From the NCBI GenBank assembly GCA_001570385.1, contig BBYL01000041.1:1-64000 (forward strand): a DNA stretch of 64,000 nt. The letters are read 5' to 3'. Position numbers and translations under genes: made by a program. Numbering within the stretch: the stretch's first letter is position 1; the number at the start of each line of letters is the position of its first letter. Positions 8,500 through 17,590 of this stretch are shown in pieces. This DNA comes from Microtetraspora glauca. Lineage in GTDB: Bacteria > Actinomycetota > Actinomycetes > Streptosporangiales > Streptosporangiaceae. The notes under the pieces were generated by a model. The model worked only from the letters and a program-made list of their open reading frames with translations. It searched no databases and was not told where the DNA came from.

Positions 8500-9789
8500 G
8501 TGGATCAACGTAGACGGGTGCCCCGCACCGACACCGTACTCGCCGCCCCGGAGCTGATCGCGGCGGAGGGAAGGCTCGGGCGGGCGGCCGTCAGGGAAGC
8601 CGTCGCCTCCGCCCAGCGGCGGGTACGGCAGGGCGAGCTGGGACCGGACGACGTCGTCGGCGCGGCGGTGGCCGCGCTGCCCCCGCGTGCCACCAGCCTC
8701 CGCCCGGTGATCAACGCGACCGGGGTGCTGCTGCACACCAATCTCGGCCGTGCGCCCCTGTCCGCCGCCGCGATCGACGCGGTGACGGCCGCGGCGGGCG
8801 CGGCCGACGTGGAGTTCGACCTGGACAGGGGGACGCGGGCCAGACGCGGGCGCGGCGCCATGGACGCGCTGGCGCGGGCCGTGCCCGCCGCCGAGGACGC
8901 GCACGTCGTCAACAACAACGCCGCCGCGCTCGTTCTCGTGGCCACCGTGCTGGCCGCGGGCCGCGAGATCGTGATCAGCCGCGGCGAGCTGGTCGAGATC
9001 GGGGACGGTTTCCGGATCCCCGAACTGCTGGTCTCCACCGGGGCGCGGCTGCGCGAGGTGGGCACCACCAACCGGACCTCACGCGCCGACTACCTCGCGG
9101 CGGTGGGCCCGGAGACCGGGTTCGTGCTCAAGGTGCATCCGTCGAACTTCCGCGTCGAGGGCTTCACCGGCTCCGCTTCCGTCGCCGAGCTTGCCGGGCT
9201 CGGCGTGCCCGTCGTGGCCGACATCGGCTCCGGCCTCCTCGACCGCGAGCCGCTGCTGCCGGACGAGCCCGACGCCGCGGGCGTGCTGCGGGCCGGAGCC
9301 GATCTCGTCACGGCCAGCGGGGACAAGCTGCTCGGCGGCCCGCAGGCCGGGTTGCTGCTCGGCCGCCGCGACCTGGTCGAGCGGTGCAGGCGGCACCCGC
9401 TCGCCCGCGCGCTGCGCGTGGACAAGTTGACCCTGGCCGCACTGGAGGCCACCCTGCGGGGTCCGGCGACGCCGCTCGCCGAGGCGTTGCACGCCGATCC
9501 GGAGGCGCTGGAGGCCCGTGCCCGCGCCCTCGCGGGCACGCTCGCGGGGGCCGGGCTCGACGCGCGCGCCGTGTCCAGCGAGGCGACCGTGGGCGGAGGG
9601 GGAGCGCCCGGCGTCACGCTGCCGAGCGCTGCGGTGAGCCTGCCCGAGCGGTTCGCGGCCCCGCTGCGTACGGGCGAGCCACCCGTCGTCGGCCGGATCG
9701 AGCGCGGGCGGCTCCTCATCGACCTGCGCGCCGTCCCGGGGGCGCGGGACGGCGACGTGGCCGGGGCGGTCCTAGCGGTGAGGGACTGA
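8500..9789 (+). CDS. selA: L-seryl-tRNA(Sec) selenium transferase
   Basis: A 429-residue PLP enzyme that converts Ser-tRNA(Sec) to selenocysteinyl-tRNA(Sec) using selenophosphate. Family landmarks are INATGVLLHTNLGRAPLS, the HVVNNNAAA motif, and SGDKLLGGPQAG, whose Lys276 binds PLP. The length is a little short of E. coli SelA but complete in all conserved parts. The GTG start (DQRRRVPRTDTVLAAPEL) follows GGAGA closely. The stop codon overlaps the selB start by one base, so the two are translationally coupled. selD and tRNA-Sec are not in the window. Confidence 0.95.
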   Translation: MDQRRRVPRTDTVLAAPELIAAEGRLGRAAVREAVASAQRRVRQGELGPDDVVGAAVAALPPRATSLRPVINATGVLLHTNLGRAPLSAAAIDAVTAAAGAADVEFDLDRGTRARRGRGAMDALARAVPAAEDAHVVNNNAAALVLVATVLAAGREIVISRGELVEIGDGFRIPELLVSTGARLREVGTTNRTSRADYLAAVGPETGFVLKVHPSNFRVEGFTGSASVAELAGLGVPVVADIGSGLLDREPLLPDEPDAAGVLRAGADLVTASGDKLLGGPQAGLLLGRRDLVERCRRHPLARALRVDKLTLAALEATLRGPATPLAEALHADPEALEARARALAGTLAGAGLDARAVSSEATVGGGGAPGVTLPSAAVSLPERFAAPLRTGEPPVVGRIERGRLLIDLRAVPGARDGDVAGAVLAVRD

Positions 9790-11630
9790 TGCACGTCGTC
9801 GCCACGGCGGGTCACGTCGATCACGGCAAGTCCACGCTGGTGCGCGCGCTCACCGGGATGGAGCCGGATCGGCTGGAGGAGGAGCGGCGACGCGGGTTGA
9901 CGATCGAGCTCGGCTACGCGTGGACGTCGCTGCCTTCGGGGGAGCGGCTGGCCTTCGTGGACGTCCCCGGGCACGAACGGTTCCTGGCCACGATGCTGGC
10001 CGGGGTGGGGCCCGCGCCCGCCGTGATGTTCGTGGTGGCCGCGGACGAGGGCTGGATGCCCCAGTCGGAGGAGCACCTGGTGGCCCTCGAAGCCCTCGGC
10101 GTACGGCACGGCCTGCTCGCCGTCACGCGCGCCGACCTGGCGGACCCCGCATCGGCGACGGAGCGGGCGGCGGCCCGGCTGGCCGAGAGCGGCCTCGACT
10201 CCGTGGAGCGGGTGGCGGTGAGCGGGCGCACCGGCCAGGGCCTGGCCGAGTTGCGGGCGGCGCTGGACCGGCTGGTGGCCGGGCTGCCGACGCCGGATCC
10301 CCGCGCGCCGGTTCGGATGTGGATCGACCGCGTGTTCACGGTGCGGGGGAGCGGCACCGTCGTGACGGGAACGCTGCCCGCCGGCACGGTCACGACCGGC
10401 GACGAGCTGGCGCTTCCCACGGGCACGGCGCGGATCCGCGCGGTCGAGAGCCTGAAGGAGACCGTGCGCTCGGTGTCCGGCGTCGCCCGGGTGGCGCTCA
10501 ACCTGCGCGCCGCCGTGCCGCCGGAACGCGGCCAGGCCCTCGTCACGCCGGGCGCGTGGATCTGGACCGACGCCGCCGACGTACGGATCACCCTGGTCGG
10601 GGCCGCGGCCACCGTGCCTGACGTCGTGCCTGAAGCCGTGCCTGATGTCATGCCTGGCGGGCGCGGTCTGCCGTCGCGGCTGACCGCGCACATCGGGTCC
10701 GCCGCCGTGGTCTGCGACGTCCGGCCGCTCGGCGGGCGGATCGTCCGGCTCCGCCTGGCCCGGCCGCTGCCGCTGCACGTGGGTGACGTGCTGCTCCTGC
10801 GCGATCCCGGCCACAGTGTGCGGATCGGTGCGGGGAACGGCGGGGTGCGGGTGCTGGCCGGCGCGACCGTGCTCGACGCCCGGCCTCCCGCGCTGCGCCG
10901 CCGGGGCGCGGCCGGGGAGCGCGCCGCCGCGCTCGCCGCCGCCGGGACCGACGCCGGATCGCTCCTGCGCACGCACCGGCTGCTGCGGGAGGGCGATCTG
11001 CGGGCCATGGGGTGCGCGCCCGACGGGAGCCCGGTGTCCGGGGACTGGCACGCCGATCCCGCGTACTGGTCCCGGCTCCGGGAGCTGCTGCCCCGCGCGG
11101 CGCGGCGGTACGCGGCTGACCACCCGCTGGAGCCGGGGATGCCGGTCGAGGCGGCACGGCACGAGCTCGCCCTGCCCGACCGGCGGCTCGTCGCCGCCCT
11201 CGTCGAGCCGCCGCTCACCGTCGCCGACGGGCGGATCGTGAGCGGACCCTCCGGCCTGCCCGCGCCCGTCGCGGCTGCGGTGGAGCGGCTGCGCGCCGAA
11301 CTGGCCGTCCGGCCCTTCCTCGCACCGGAGGCGGGACGGCTGGCCGAGCTGGGCCTCGGCCCCAGAGAGGTGGCGGCGGCCGTACGGACCGGAGTGCTGC
11401 TGCGGGTGGCCGACGGTGTCGTGCTCCCGGCGGGGGCGGACGTCCGCGCGGCGGAGCTGCTCGCCCGGCTGCCGCAGCCGTTCACCGTCAGTGAGGCGCG
11501 GCGGGCGCTGGACAGCAGCCGCCGGGTCATGGTGCCGCTGCTGGAGCACCTCGACCGGAGCGGGCTCACCGAACGCGTGGACGAGCTGCGTCGGCGCTGC
11601 CGTACGCCTTCCCGACCCCGGATCGAGTGA
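9789..11630 (+). CDS. selB: Selenocysteine-specific elongation factor SelB
   Basis: A 613-residue GTPase that delivers Sec-tRNA(Sec) to UGA codons carrying a SECIS. The G1 motif GHVDHGKST (8-16), DVPGHE (G3) and the EF-Tu-like domains occupy the first ~350 residues. The C-terminal winged-helix array that reads SECIS RNA follows (about 370-613). One oddity is a tandem 4-codon repeat (VPDV-VPEA-VPDV-MPGG) inserted in the domain III region, near residue 276. Together with selA this means the organism makes selenoproteins. No selenoprotein gene was identified here. Confidence 0.95.
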   Translation: MHVVATAGHVDHGKSTLVRALTGMEPDRLEEERRRGLTIELGYAWTSLPSGERLAFVDVPGHERFLATMLAGVGPAPAVMFVVAADEGWMPQSEEHLVALEALGVRHGLLAVTRADLADPASATERAAARLAESGLDSVERVAVSGRTGQGLAELRAALDRLVAGLPTPDPRAPVRMWIDRVFTVRGSGTVVTGTLPAGTVTTGDELALPTGTARIRAVESLKETVRSVSGVARVALNLRAAVPPERGQALVTPGAWIWTDAADVRITLVGAAATVPDVVPEAVPDVMPGGRGLPSRLTAHIGSAAVVCDVRPLGGRIVRLRLARPLPLHVGDVLLLRDPGHSVRIGAGNGGVRVLAGATVLDARPPALRRRGAAGERAAALAAAGTDAGSLLRTHRLLREGDLRAMGCAPDGSPVSGDWHADPAYWSRLRELLPRAARRYAADHPLEPGMPVEAARHELALPDRRLVAALVEPPLTVADGRIVSGPSGLPAPVAAAVERLRAELAVRPFLAPEAGRLAELGLGPREVAAAVRTGVLLRVADGVVLPAGADVRAAELLARLPQPFTVSEARRALDSSRRVMVPLLEHLDRSGLTERVDELRRRCRTPSRPRIE

Positions 11631-11669
11631 CCGATTTCATCATTAATGGGCGTTTTACAATGAGAAGAA

Positions 11670-11686
11670 GGCCGTGATCTCCGGCC
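11670..11686 (+). terminator. Weak hairpin after selB
   Basis: GGCCG-TGATCTC-CGGCC, a 5-bp stem 40 nt past the selB stop. It is a marginal terminator; transcription may continue into the formaldehyde dehydrogenase gene. Confidence 0.25.
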
Positions 11687-11789
11687 CAGCCCGGGGCTCC
11701 GCGGTTCACACGGGGAAGGCCCAGCCGTCCCGCGCCGTCTCGCCGCCGCCCGCGGCGGCCGTTGACGCGGGGACAAGGAGGGACACGCC

Positions 11790-13013
11790 ATGCCTGGGAA
11801 CAAGGGCGTCGTTTACGAAGGTCCGGGCAAGGTCGAGGTGCACGACACCGACTACCCGGAGTTCGAGCTCAAGGACGGTCCCGGCGTGAACCCCGCCAAC
11901 GTCGGCCGCAAGGTCCGGCACGGCGCGATCATCAAGACCGTCGCCACCAACATCTGCGGCAGCGACCAGCACATGGTACGCGGCCGAACGACCGCCCCGC
12001 AGGGCCTGGTACTCGGTCACGAGATCACCGGCGAGGTCGCCGAGGTGGGGCCGGACGTCGAGTTCACCAAGGTGGGCGACCTGGTGTCGGTCCCCTTCAA
12101 CATCTCCTGCGGCCGCTGCCGCAACTGCAAGGAGGGCAAGACCGGCATCTGCGAGAACGTCAACCCGGATCGGCCCGGATCGGCGTACGGGTACGTCGAC
12201 ATGGGCGGCTGGGTCGGCGGGCAGGCGGAATACGTGCTGGTGCCGTACGCGGACTGGAACCTGCTCACGTTCCCCGACAAGGACCGGGCGATGGAGAAGA
12301 TCCTCGACCTGGCCATGCTCGCCGACATCTTCCCGACCGGCTTCCACGGCTGCGTCACCGCCGGGGTGGGGCCGGGCTCGACCGTCTACATCGCGGGCGC
12401 GGGCCCGGTCGGGCTGGCCGCCGCGGCCTCCGCGTTCCTGCTCGGCGCCGCGGTCGTCATCGTCGGCGACCTCAACAAGGAACGGCTGGCGCAGGCCCGC
12501 AGCTTCGGCTGCGAGACCGCCGACGTGTCCGAGGGGGAGCCGCGGGAGCACATCGAGCGGATACTCGGCGTGCCCGAGGTGGACTGCGCCGTGGACGCCG
12601 TGGGTTTCGAGGCGCGCGGACACGGGCGCGAGGCGGACACGGAGCACCCCGCCACCGTGCTCAACGCGCTCATGGAGGTCACCCGCGCCGGCGGCGCCCT
12701 CGGCATCCCCGGGCTCTATGTGACAGGCGACCCGGGGGCCAAGGAGGAAGCGGCCAGGCAGGGCTCGCTGTCGATCAGGATCGGCCTTGGCTGGGCCAAG
12801 TCACTGTCCTTCGCCACCGGCCAGTGCCCGGTCATGCGCTACAACCGGCAGCTCATGATGGCGATCCTGCACGACAGGGTGCAGATCGCCAAGGCGGTGA
12901 ACGCCACGCCGATCCCGCTCGACCAGGCGCCCAGGGGATACCAGGACTTCGACAAGGGGGCGGCGCGCAAGTTCGTGCTCGACCCGCACGGAATGCTGGG
13001 CAAGGCCGGCTGA
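11790..13013 (+). CDS. fdhA: Glutathione-independent formaldehyde dehydrogenase
   Basis: A 407-residue zinc MDR enzyme that oxidises formaldehyde to formate with NAD, without glutathione. The catalytic zinc site involves Cys56 (NICGSDQHM) and His77-Glu78 (GHE). The structural zinc is held by four Cys (107, 110, 113, 121; CGRCRNC then GIC). The Rossmann motif GAGPVGLAAA lies near 200. The family-specific openings (MPGNKGVVYEGPGKVEV and MVRGRTTAPQGLVLGHE) match Pseudomonas putida FdhA. AAGGAGG precedes the ATG. Its product formate is a substrate of the usual selenoprotein formate dehydrogenases, which may explain the proximity to selAB. Confidence 0.93.
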   Translation: MPGNKGVVYEGPGKVEVHDTDYPEFELKDGPGVNPANVGRKVRHGAIIKTVATNICGSDQHMVRGRTTAPQGLVLGHEITGEVAEVGPDVEFTKVGDLVSVPFNISCGRCRNCKEGKTGICENVNPDRPGSAYGYVDMGGWVGGQAEYVLVPYADWNLLTFPDKDRAMEKILDLAMLADIFPTGFHGCVTAGVGPGSTVYIAGAGPVGLAAAASAFLLGAAVVIVGDLNKERLAQARSFGCETADVSEGEPREHIERILGVPEVDCAVDAVGFEARGHGREADTEHPATVLNALMEVTRAGGALGIPGLYVTGDPGAKEEAARQGSLSIRIGLGWAKSLSFATGQCPVMRYNRQLMMAILHDRVQIAKAVNATPIPLDQAPRGYQDFDKGAARKFVLDPHGMLGKAG

Positions 13014-13026
13014 CGGATGAAGAAGC

Positions 13027-13065
13027 CCTCGCCGGGGCGCCGGACGACCCGGCGCTCCGACGAGG
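13027..13065. terminator. Bidirectional hairpin terminator between convergent genes
   Basis: CCTCGCCGGGGCGCCGG pairs with CCGGCGCTCCGACGAGG around a 5-nt loop: 17 bp with one mismatch and one G-U. It sits between the convergent formaldehyde dehydrogenase and CoA-transferase stops and should end both transcripts. Confidence 0.8.
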
Positions 13066-13079
13066 CATTGGCACGCCGT

Positions 13080-14333
13080 TCAGGTGGATCGGTACGCCGC
13101 CTGGCGGACGGCGCCCGCCTCCTCCATGCGGGAGATGTCGGACGGGGCGAAGCCCAGCTCCGTCAGGACCTCCCGCGTGTGCTGCCCCAGCAGCGGCGGC
13201 GCCGCGATCTCCCTGTCGGCGGGAACGCTGTCCAGGGTGAAGCCGGTGCGGACCAGGTCGAGGGTCCCGGCCGTGGGGTGCTCGACCTGGAAGGTCGCCC
13301 CCTCGGTCGCCCGGAGCGCTTCGAGCACGCCGCGGATCCGGCCCACCGGGACACCCGCCCCGTCCAGCAGGGACGTCCACTCGGCCGCCGTACGGGTGGC
13401 GAACAGCGCGCTGAGCTCGGGGATCAGCACGTCGCGGTTACGCACCCGGTCGCCGTTGGTGGCGAACCTGGCGTCGGTGCCCAGGTCCGCCCGCCCGATC
13501 GCCTCGCACAACGTACGGAACAGCCGGTCGTTGCCCGCGGCGATCACGAACCACCCGTCCGACGCCGCGAACGTCTGGTACGGCACCACCGTCGGGTGGG
13601 CGTTGCCGTACCTCGCGGCCTCGGTGCCGGAGACGAGCGCGCTCTGGGCCACGTTGACCAGCCCGGACAGGGCCGAGTTCATCAACGACACCTCGACGCG
13701 CTCGCCCTCCCCGCCGGTCGCCCGCCGGTAGAGCGCGCCGAGGATCGCGACGGCCGCGTTCAGCCCGGACAGCACGTCGGTGATCGCGACGCCGGGCTTG
13801 ATCGGCTTGTCCTCGCCGGTGATGTGCATGAGGCCGCTCTCGGCCTGGATCGTGGCGTCGAAACCCGGCCGGTCGTCGCCGGTGTAGCCCCTGATCGAGC
13901 AGTACACCACCGAGGGGTTGGCCCGCCGTACGGTCTCCTCGTCGAGGCCGAGCCGCGCGGCGACGCCGGGGCGGAAGTTCTCGATCACCACGTCCGCGCC
14001 CGCGCACAGCCGCCGGGCGACCTCGCGGCCCTCCGGATGCTTCACGTCGAGGGCGACGCCGCGCTTGCCCCGGTTCGCCGACAGGTAGTAGGCGGCCTCG
14101 CCGCCCGCGTGCGGCGGGCCCCAGGCGCGGCTGTCGTCGCCGTGCACCGGATGCTCCACCTTGATCACTTCCGCGCCGAGTTCGGCCAGCAGCATCGTGG
14201 CGTACGGTCCGGCGAGCACCCGGGAGAAGTCCGCGACCCGGACGCCCGCCAGCGGCCCCGTCGTGGTCCCGCTCGGCGATGCCCCAGTCGTCGATGCCCC
14301 GGTCGGCGGCGTCCCGGCCGTCGGTGCCGTCAT
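13080..14333 (-). CDS. Family III (CaiB/BaiF) CoA-transferase
   Basis: A 417-residue enzyme that moves CoA between carboxylic acids. Landmarks are VADFSRVLAGPYATMLLAELGA with IKVE, the ANRGKRGVALD stretch, and GFDATIQAESGLM, where Asp159 is the probable acyl-forming residue. The first 25 residues are a Thr/Gly/Ser/Pro-rich tail. It is the last gene of the long minus-strand operon: its ATG overlaps the glycerol kinase stop by four bases and a strong hairpin follows. In a catabolic operon it probably activates a carboxylate made by the dehydrogenases; the acid is unknown. Confidence 0.88.
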   Translation of the reverse strand: MTAPTAGTPPTGASTTGASPSGTTTGPLAGVRVADFSRVLAGPYATMLLAELGAEVIKVEHPVHGDDSRAWGPPHAGGEAAYYLSANRGKRGVALDVKHPEGREVARRLCAGADVVIENFRPGVAARLGLDEETVRRANPSVVYCSIRGYTGDDRPGFDATIQAESGLMHITGEDKPIKPGVAITDVLSGLNAAVAILGALYRRATGGEGERVEVSLMNSALSGLVNVAQSALVSGTEAARYGNAHPTVVPYQTFAASDGWFVIAAGNDRLFRTLCEAIGRADLGTDARFATNGDRVRNRDVLIPELSALFATRTAAEWTSLLDGAGVPVGRIRGVLEALRATEGATFQVEHPTAGTLDLVRTGFTLDSVPADREIAAPPLLGQHTREVLTELGFAPSDISRMEEAGAVRQAAYRST

Positions 14334-15811
14334 GAGCCGAACCTCCGCACCGCGTCCACCGCGTCGAGCCAGCGCCGGTAGCCGTCGTCCGGCAGCGGCC
14401 GGGGAGAGAAGACCCGGCGGCCGTCACCCGTCTCGGCCACCTCGTCGAGGTTCTTCCAGACCCCGGCGCCGAGCCCGGCCAGGAAGGCCGCGCCCATCGC
14501 GGTGGTCTCGGTCGTCTCCGGCCGGACGACCGGCCTGCCGAGGAGGTCGGCCTGGATCTGGCAGAGCAGGTCGTTGGCCGCCGCCCCGCCGTCGACCGCG
14601 AGCCGGGCGATCGGGATGCCCGCCGTCCCGGTCACCGCCTCCACGACGTCGCGGATCTGGTACGCGATGCCGTCCAGGACCGCACGGGCGAGGTGGGCGT
14701 CGGTCGTGCCCCGGGTGATGCCGAGGATCGCGCCCCTGGCATGGGGGTCCCAGTGCGGCGTGCCGATGCCGGTCAGCGAGGGAACGAAGATCAGGCCGTC
14801 GCTGTCCGGCACCGACGCCGCCAGCCGCTCGCTGTCGGAGGACCGCTCGATCAGCTTCAGGCCGTCGCGCAGCCACTGCACCGCGGCTCCGGTGACGAAC
14901 ACCGACCCTTCCAGGGCGTACTGGACGGGCTGCCCCTCAAGCTGCCACGCGACGGTGGACAGCAGCCCGGCCCCGGCCGGAGCGATCCGGTCGCCGGTGT
15001 TGACCAGCAGGAAACTGCCGGTGCCGTAGGTGCACTTCATCGCGCCGGGCGCGAACCCGGCCTGCCCGAACAGCGCCGCCTGCTGGTCTCCGGCCACGCC
15101 GGAGACCGGCACGTCCAGGCCGAGGAAGTGCTCGGGGTCGGTACGGCCGATGTTCCCGCTGGACGGGACGATCTCCGGCAGCGCCTCCACGGGCACCCCG
15201 AACAGGTCGGCCAGCTCACCCGACCAGCGCGCCGAGGCGAGGTCGAGCAGCAGGGTGCGCGAGGCGTTGGACGGGTCGGTCGCGTGCAGCCGCCCGCCGG
15301 TCAGCCGGGCCAGCAGGTAGGAGTCGACCGTCCCGACCGCGACCCGGCCCGCGCGCACCCCGGCCCACACCTCGGGGAGGTTCGCGCTCAGCCAGGCCAG
15401 CTTCGTGGCGGAGAAATACGGGTCGAGGGGCAGCCCGGTGAGCTCGCGAACACGTGGCTCGTGCTCCCGCAGCCGGTCGCACTCCCCGGCCGAGCGGCGA
15501 TCCTGCCACACGATCGCCCGGGTGGCGGGCCGCAGCGTCTCTCGGTCCCACAGGACGACGGTCTCGCGCTGGTTGGTCAACCCCACGCAGGAGACGGTGA
15601 CCCGGTCCCCCCGCGACGAGGCCGCGTCGATCGCGTCCGAGGACGCGGCGAGCACGGCGGCCCAGATCTCGTCCGGGTCGTGCTCGACCAGCCCCGGCGC
15701 GGGGAAGTGCTGCGGGAACTCGCGCTGGCCGCGCGCGAGCACCCGCCCGTCCTCCGAGACCAGCAGGCAGGTGACGCCGGTCGTCCCCGCGTCGATGGAG
15801 AGGACGGTCAT
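14330..15811 (-). CDS. glpK: Glycerol kinase
   Basis: A 493-residue FGGY kinase. It follows E. coli GlpK closely: GTTG phosphate loop, GLVEHDPDEIWA, NQRETVVLW, the DPYFSATK stretch, the catalytic base Asp in GDQQAALFGQ, and TGIGTPHWDPHARGAILG. It should phosphorylate glycerol (or a similar polyol) with ATP. The start MTVLSIDAGTTG overlaps the upstream glpD stop by ATGA. Its place inside a sugar-uptake operon rather than beside an aquaporin glpF is unusual, so the in vivo polyol may not be glycerol. Confidence 0.9.
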   Translation of the reverse strand: MTVLSIDAGTTGVTCLLVSEDGRVLARGQREFPQHFPAPGLVEHDPDEIWAAVLAASSDAIDAASSRGDRVTVSCVGLTNQRETVVLWDRETLRPATRAIVWQDRRSAGECDRLREHEPRVRELTGLPLDPYFSATKLAWLSANLPEVWAGVRAGRVAVGTVDSYLLARLTGGRLHATDPSNASRTLLLDLASARWSGELADLFGVPVEALPEIVPSSGNIGRTDPEHFLGLDVPVSGVAGDQQAALFGQAGFAPGAMKCTYGTGSFLLVNTGDRIAPAGAGLLSTVAWQLEGQPVQYALEGSVFVTGAAVQWLRDGLKLIERSSDSERLAASVPDSDGLIFVPSLTGIGTPHWDPHARGAILGITRGTTDAHLARAVLDGIAYQIRDVVEAVTGTAGIPIARLAVDGGAAANDLLCQIQADLLGRPVVRPETTETTAMGAAFLAGLGAGVWKNLDEVAETGDGRRVFSPRPLPDDGYRRWLDAVDAVRRFGS

Positions 15812-17577
15812 GCCGCACCACTCCTGCGGCCGGCCAGGTCGTCGAGCAACGGGACCAGCTCGGCATCCTCCGTGGCGGCCAGCGCCGACCGGCGCACCTC
15901 GGCCGCGTGCAGGTAGCCCGCCGTCTGCTCCCGCGCCCACGCGTCGGTACGGCCCAGCGCCCCGGCCAGCAGCGCGGCCACGTGGGGCGCCGCGGCGGTG
16001 CCGCCGTCGGCGGTCTCCAGTCCGGCCCTGCTGCGGCGCAGCAGCACGTCGTCCACCGTCATGGCGGCCTCGTGCCGCGCGGCGTAGAGGACCTCGGCGG
16101 CCAGCAGCGAGGGCGCCCCCGTCACCGGCTTGAGCAGCTCGGGATCCCGCCGCCCCATGGTGAGAAGCGCCGGGTAGTCGGAGCCGTACCGCCGGGCCAG
16201 CCGCTCCACGGCCGACACCGGCAGCCCGGCGGCGGCCGCCGCCGCGTCGCGTCGGGTCCAGGACTGGACGAAACCGCTCGACCCGACCAGGCCGAGGTGC
16301 TCGGTGGCCGAGGGACGCACGGCGCGCAGCCCGCCCGCGACGGCGTCGACCGCGTCACGCGCCATCACGCGGTACGTGGTGAGCTTCCCGCCCGCCACGA
16401 CCACGCAGCCGGGCGCGACCTCGCGTACGACGTGCTCACGGCTGATCGCCTGGGTCTTCTGCCGGTCGGGCTGGTCCACGAGGGGCCGCAGGCCGGCGTA
16501 CACGCCGAGCACGTCCGACTGCCGCAGCGGCTCGCGCAGCCACTGGTTGGCCTGGTCGAGCAGGTAGCGGACGTCCGCGCCGGTCGGCAGCACCGGCCCG
16601 GGGCCGATCTCCCACGGCGTGTCGGTGGTGCCGAGCAGCACGACGTCGCCCGTCGGGATGACGAAAAGCACTGACGTGGGCGTGCGCACGATGAGGGCGC
16701 TGTCCAGCTTCAGCCGCTCACGGGAGAACACCAGGTGCACGCCCTTGGACGCGCGCACCCGGACGTCTCCGGCGCCGAGCATCTTCTGGGTGAGCCCCGA
16801 CCAGGGACCGGTCGCGAGGACCACGCGCCGGGCCCGGATCGTGAACTCCTCACCACTCAGCACGTCCACGCAGGTCGCCACGGTGTGGTCGGAGCGGCTG
16901 GACAGGCCGGTGACCTTCACCCGGCTGAGCACGGTGGCGCCCTCACGCGCCGCCGTACGGGCCAGGGTCAGGACGAGGCGGGCGTCGTCCACGTGCCCGT
17001 CCTCGTAGCGGAGCGCGCCGACCGCGGCGTCCGGCCGGAGCACGGGCGCCTGCCGGAGCAGGCCGCGGCGGCTCAGGTGCCGGTGCCTGCGGAAGCCGTG
17101 CCGGTCGCCCATGCCCGCCAGCGCGTCGTACAGCGTGAGCCCGGCCCCGATGTACCCGCGCTCCCACACCCGGTGGGTGAGCGGAAGGAGGAAGGACATC
17201 CGGCGCACGAGGTGCGGCGCCAGTTCCTGGAGCAGCCCGCGCTCGTGCAGCGCCTCGCGCACCAGGCCGAACTCCATCTGCTCCAGGTAGCGCACGCCGC
17301 CGTGCAGCAGCCGGCTGGAGTTGCTCGACGTGCCGGAGGCGAGGTCGCCCCCCTCGACGAGCGCCGTCGTCAGGCCGCGCGAGGCCGCGTCGAGCGCGGC
17401 CCCCGTGCCGGTCGCGCCGCCGCCGACGACCAGGACGTCGAGCAGGTCCCGGCCCAGCTCGGCCAGGTCGGCGTCCCTGCGCAGCGGGTCGAGCGCGGCG
17501 CCCGCGCCGAACGGCAGGCCCGGTGCGAACGGTTCCGGCCCCGCTCCGTTGTCTGTGTCCATCATCTGTCCCGTCAT
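15808..17577 (-). CDS. glpD: Glycerol-3-phosphate dehydrogenase, FAD-dependent
   Basis: A 589-residue respiratory flavoprotein that oxidises glycerol 3-phosphate to dihydroxyacetone phosphate. The FAD fingerprint VVGGGATGTGAALDAASRG starts near 50, GTSSNSSRLLHGG and VRYLEQ follow, and the DAO_C region occupies the C-terminal third. A disordered 30-residue N-terminal extension precedes the core. Three closely spaced ATGs are possible starts; I took the first. It lies 13 bp after the DUF2804 gene and overlaps glpK by four bases. Together they channel a C3 polyol into glycolysis. Confidence 0.92.
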   Translation of the reverse strand: MTGQMMDTDNGAGPEPFAPGLPFGAGAALDPLRRDADLAELGRDLLDVLVVGGGATGTGAALDAASRGLTTALVEGGDLASGTSSNSSRLLHGGVRYLEQMEFGLVREALHERGLLQELAPHLVRRMSFLLPLTHRVWERGYIGAGLTLYDALAGMGDRHGFRRHRHLSRRGLLRQAPVLRPDAAVGALRYEDGHVDDARLVLTLARTAAREGATVLSRVKVTGLSSRSDHTVATCVDVLSGEEFTIRARRVVLATGPWSGLTQKMLGAGDVRVRASKGVHLVFSRERLKLDSALIVRTPTSVLFVIPTGDVVLLGTTDTPWEIGPGPVLPTGADVRYLLDQANQWLREPLRQSDVLGVYAGLRPLVDQPDRQKTQAISREHVVREVAPGCVVVAGGKLTTYRVMARDAVDAVAGGLRAVRPSATEHLGLVGSSGFVQSWTRRDAAAAAAGLPVSAVERLARRYGSDYPALLTMGRRDPELLKPVTGAPSLLAAEVLYAARHEAAMTVDDVLLRRSRAGLETADGGTAAAPHVAALLAGALGRTDAWAREQTAGYLHAAEVRRSALAATEDAELVPLLDDLAGRRSGAA

Positions 17578-17590
17578 CTGCCCCGTCCCC

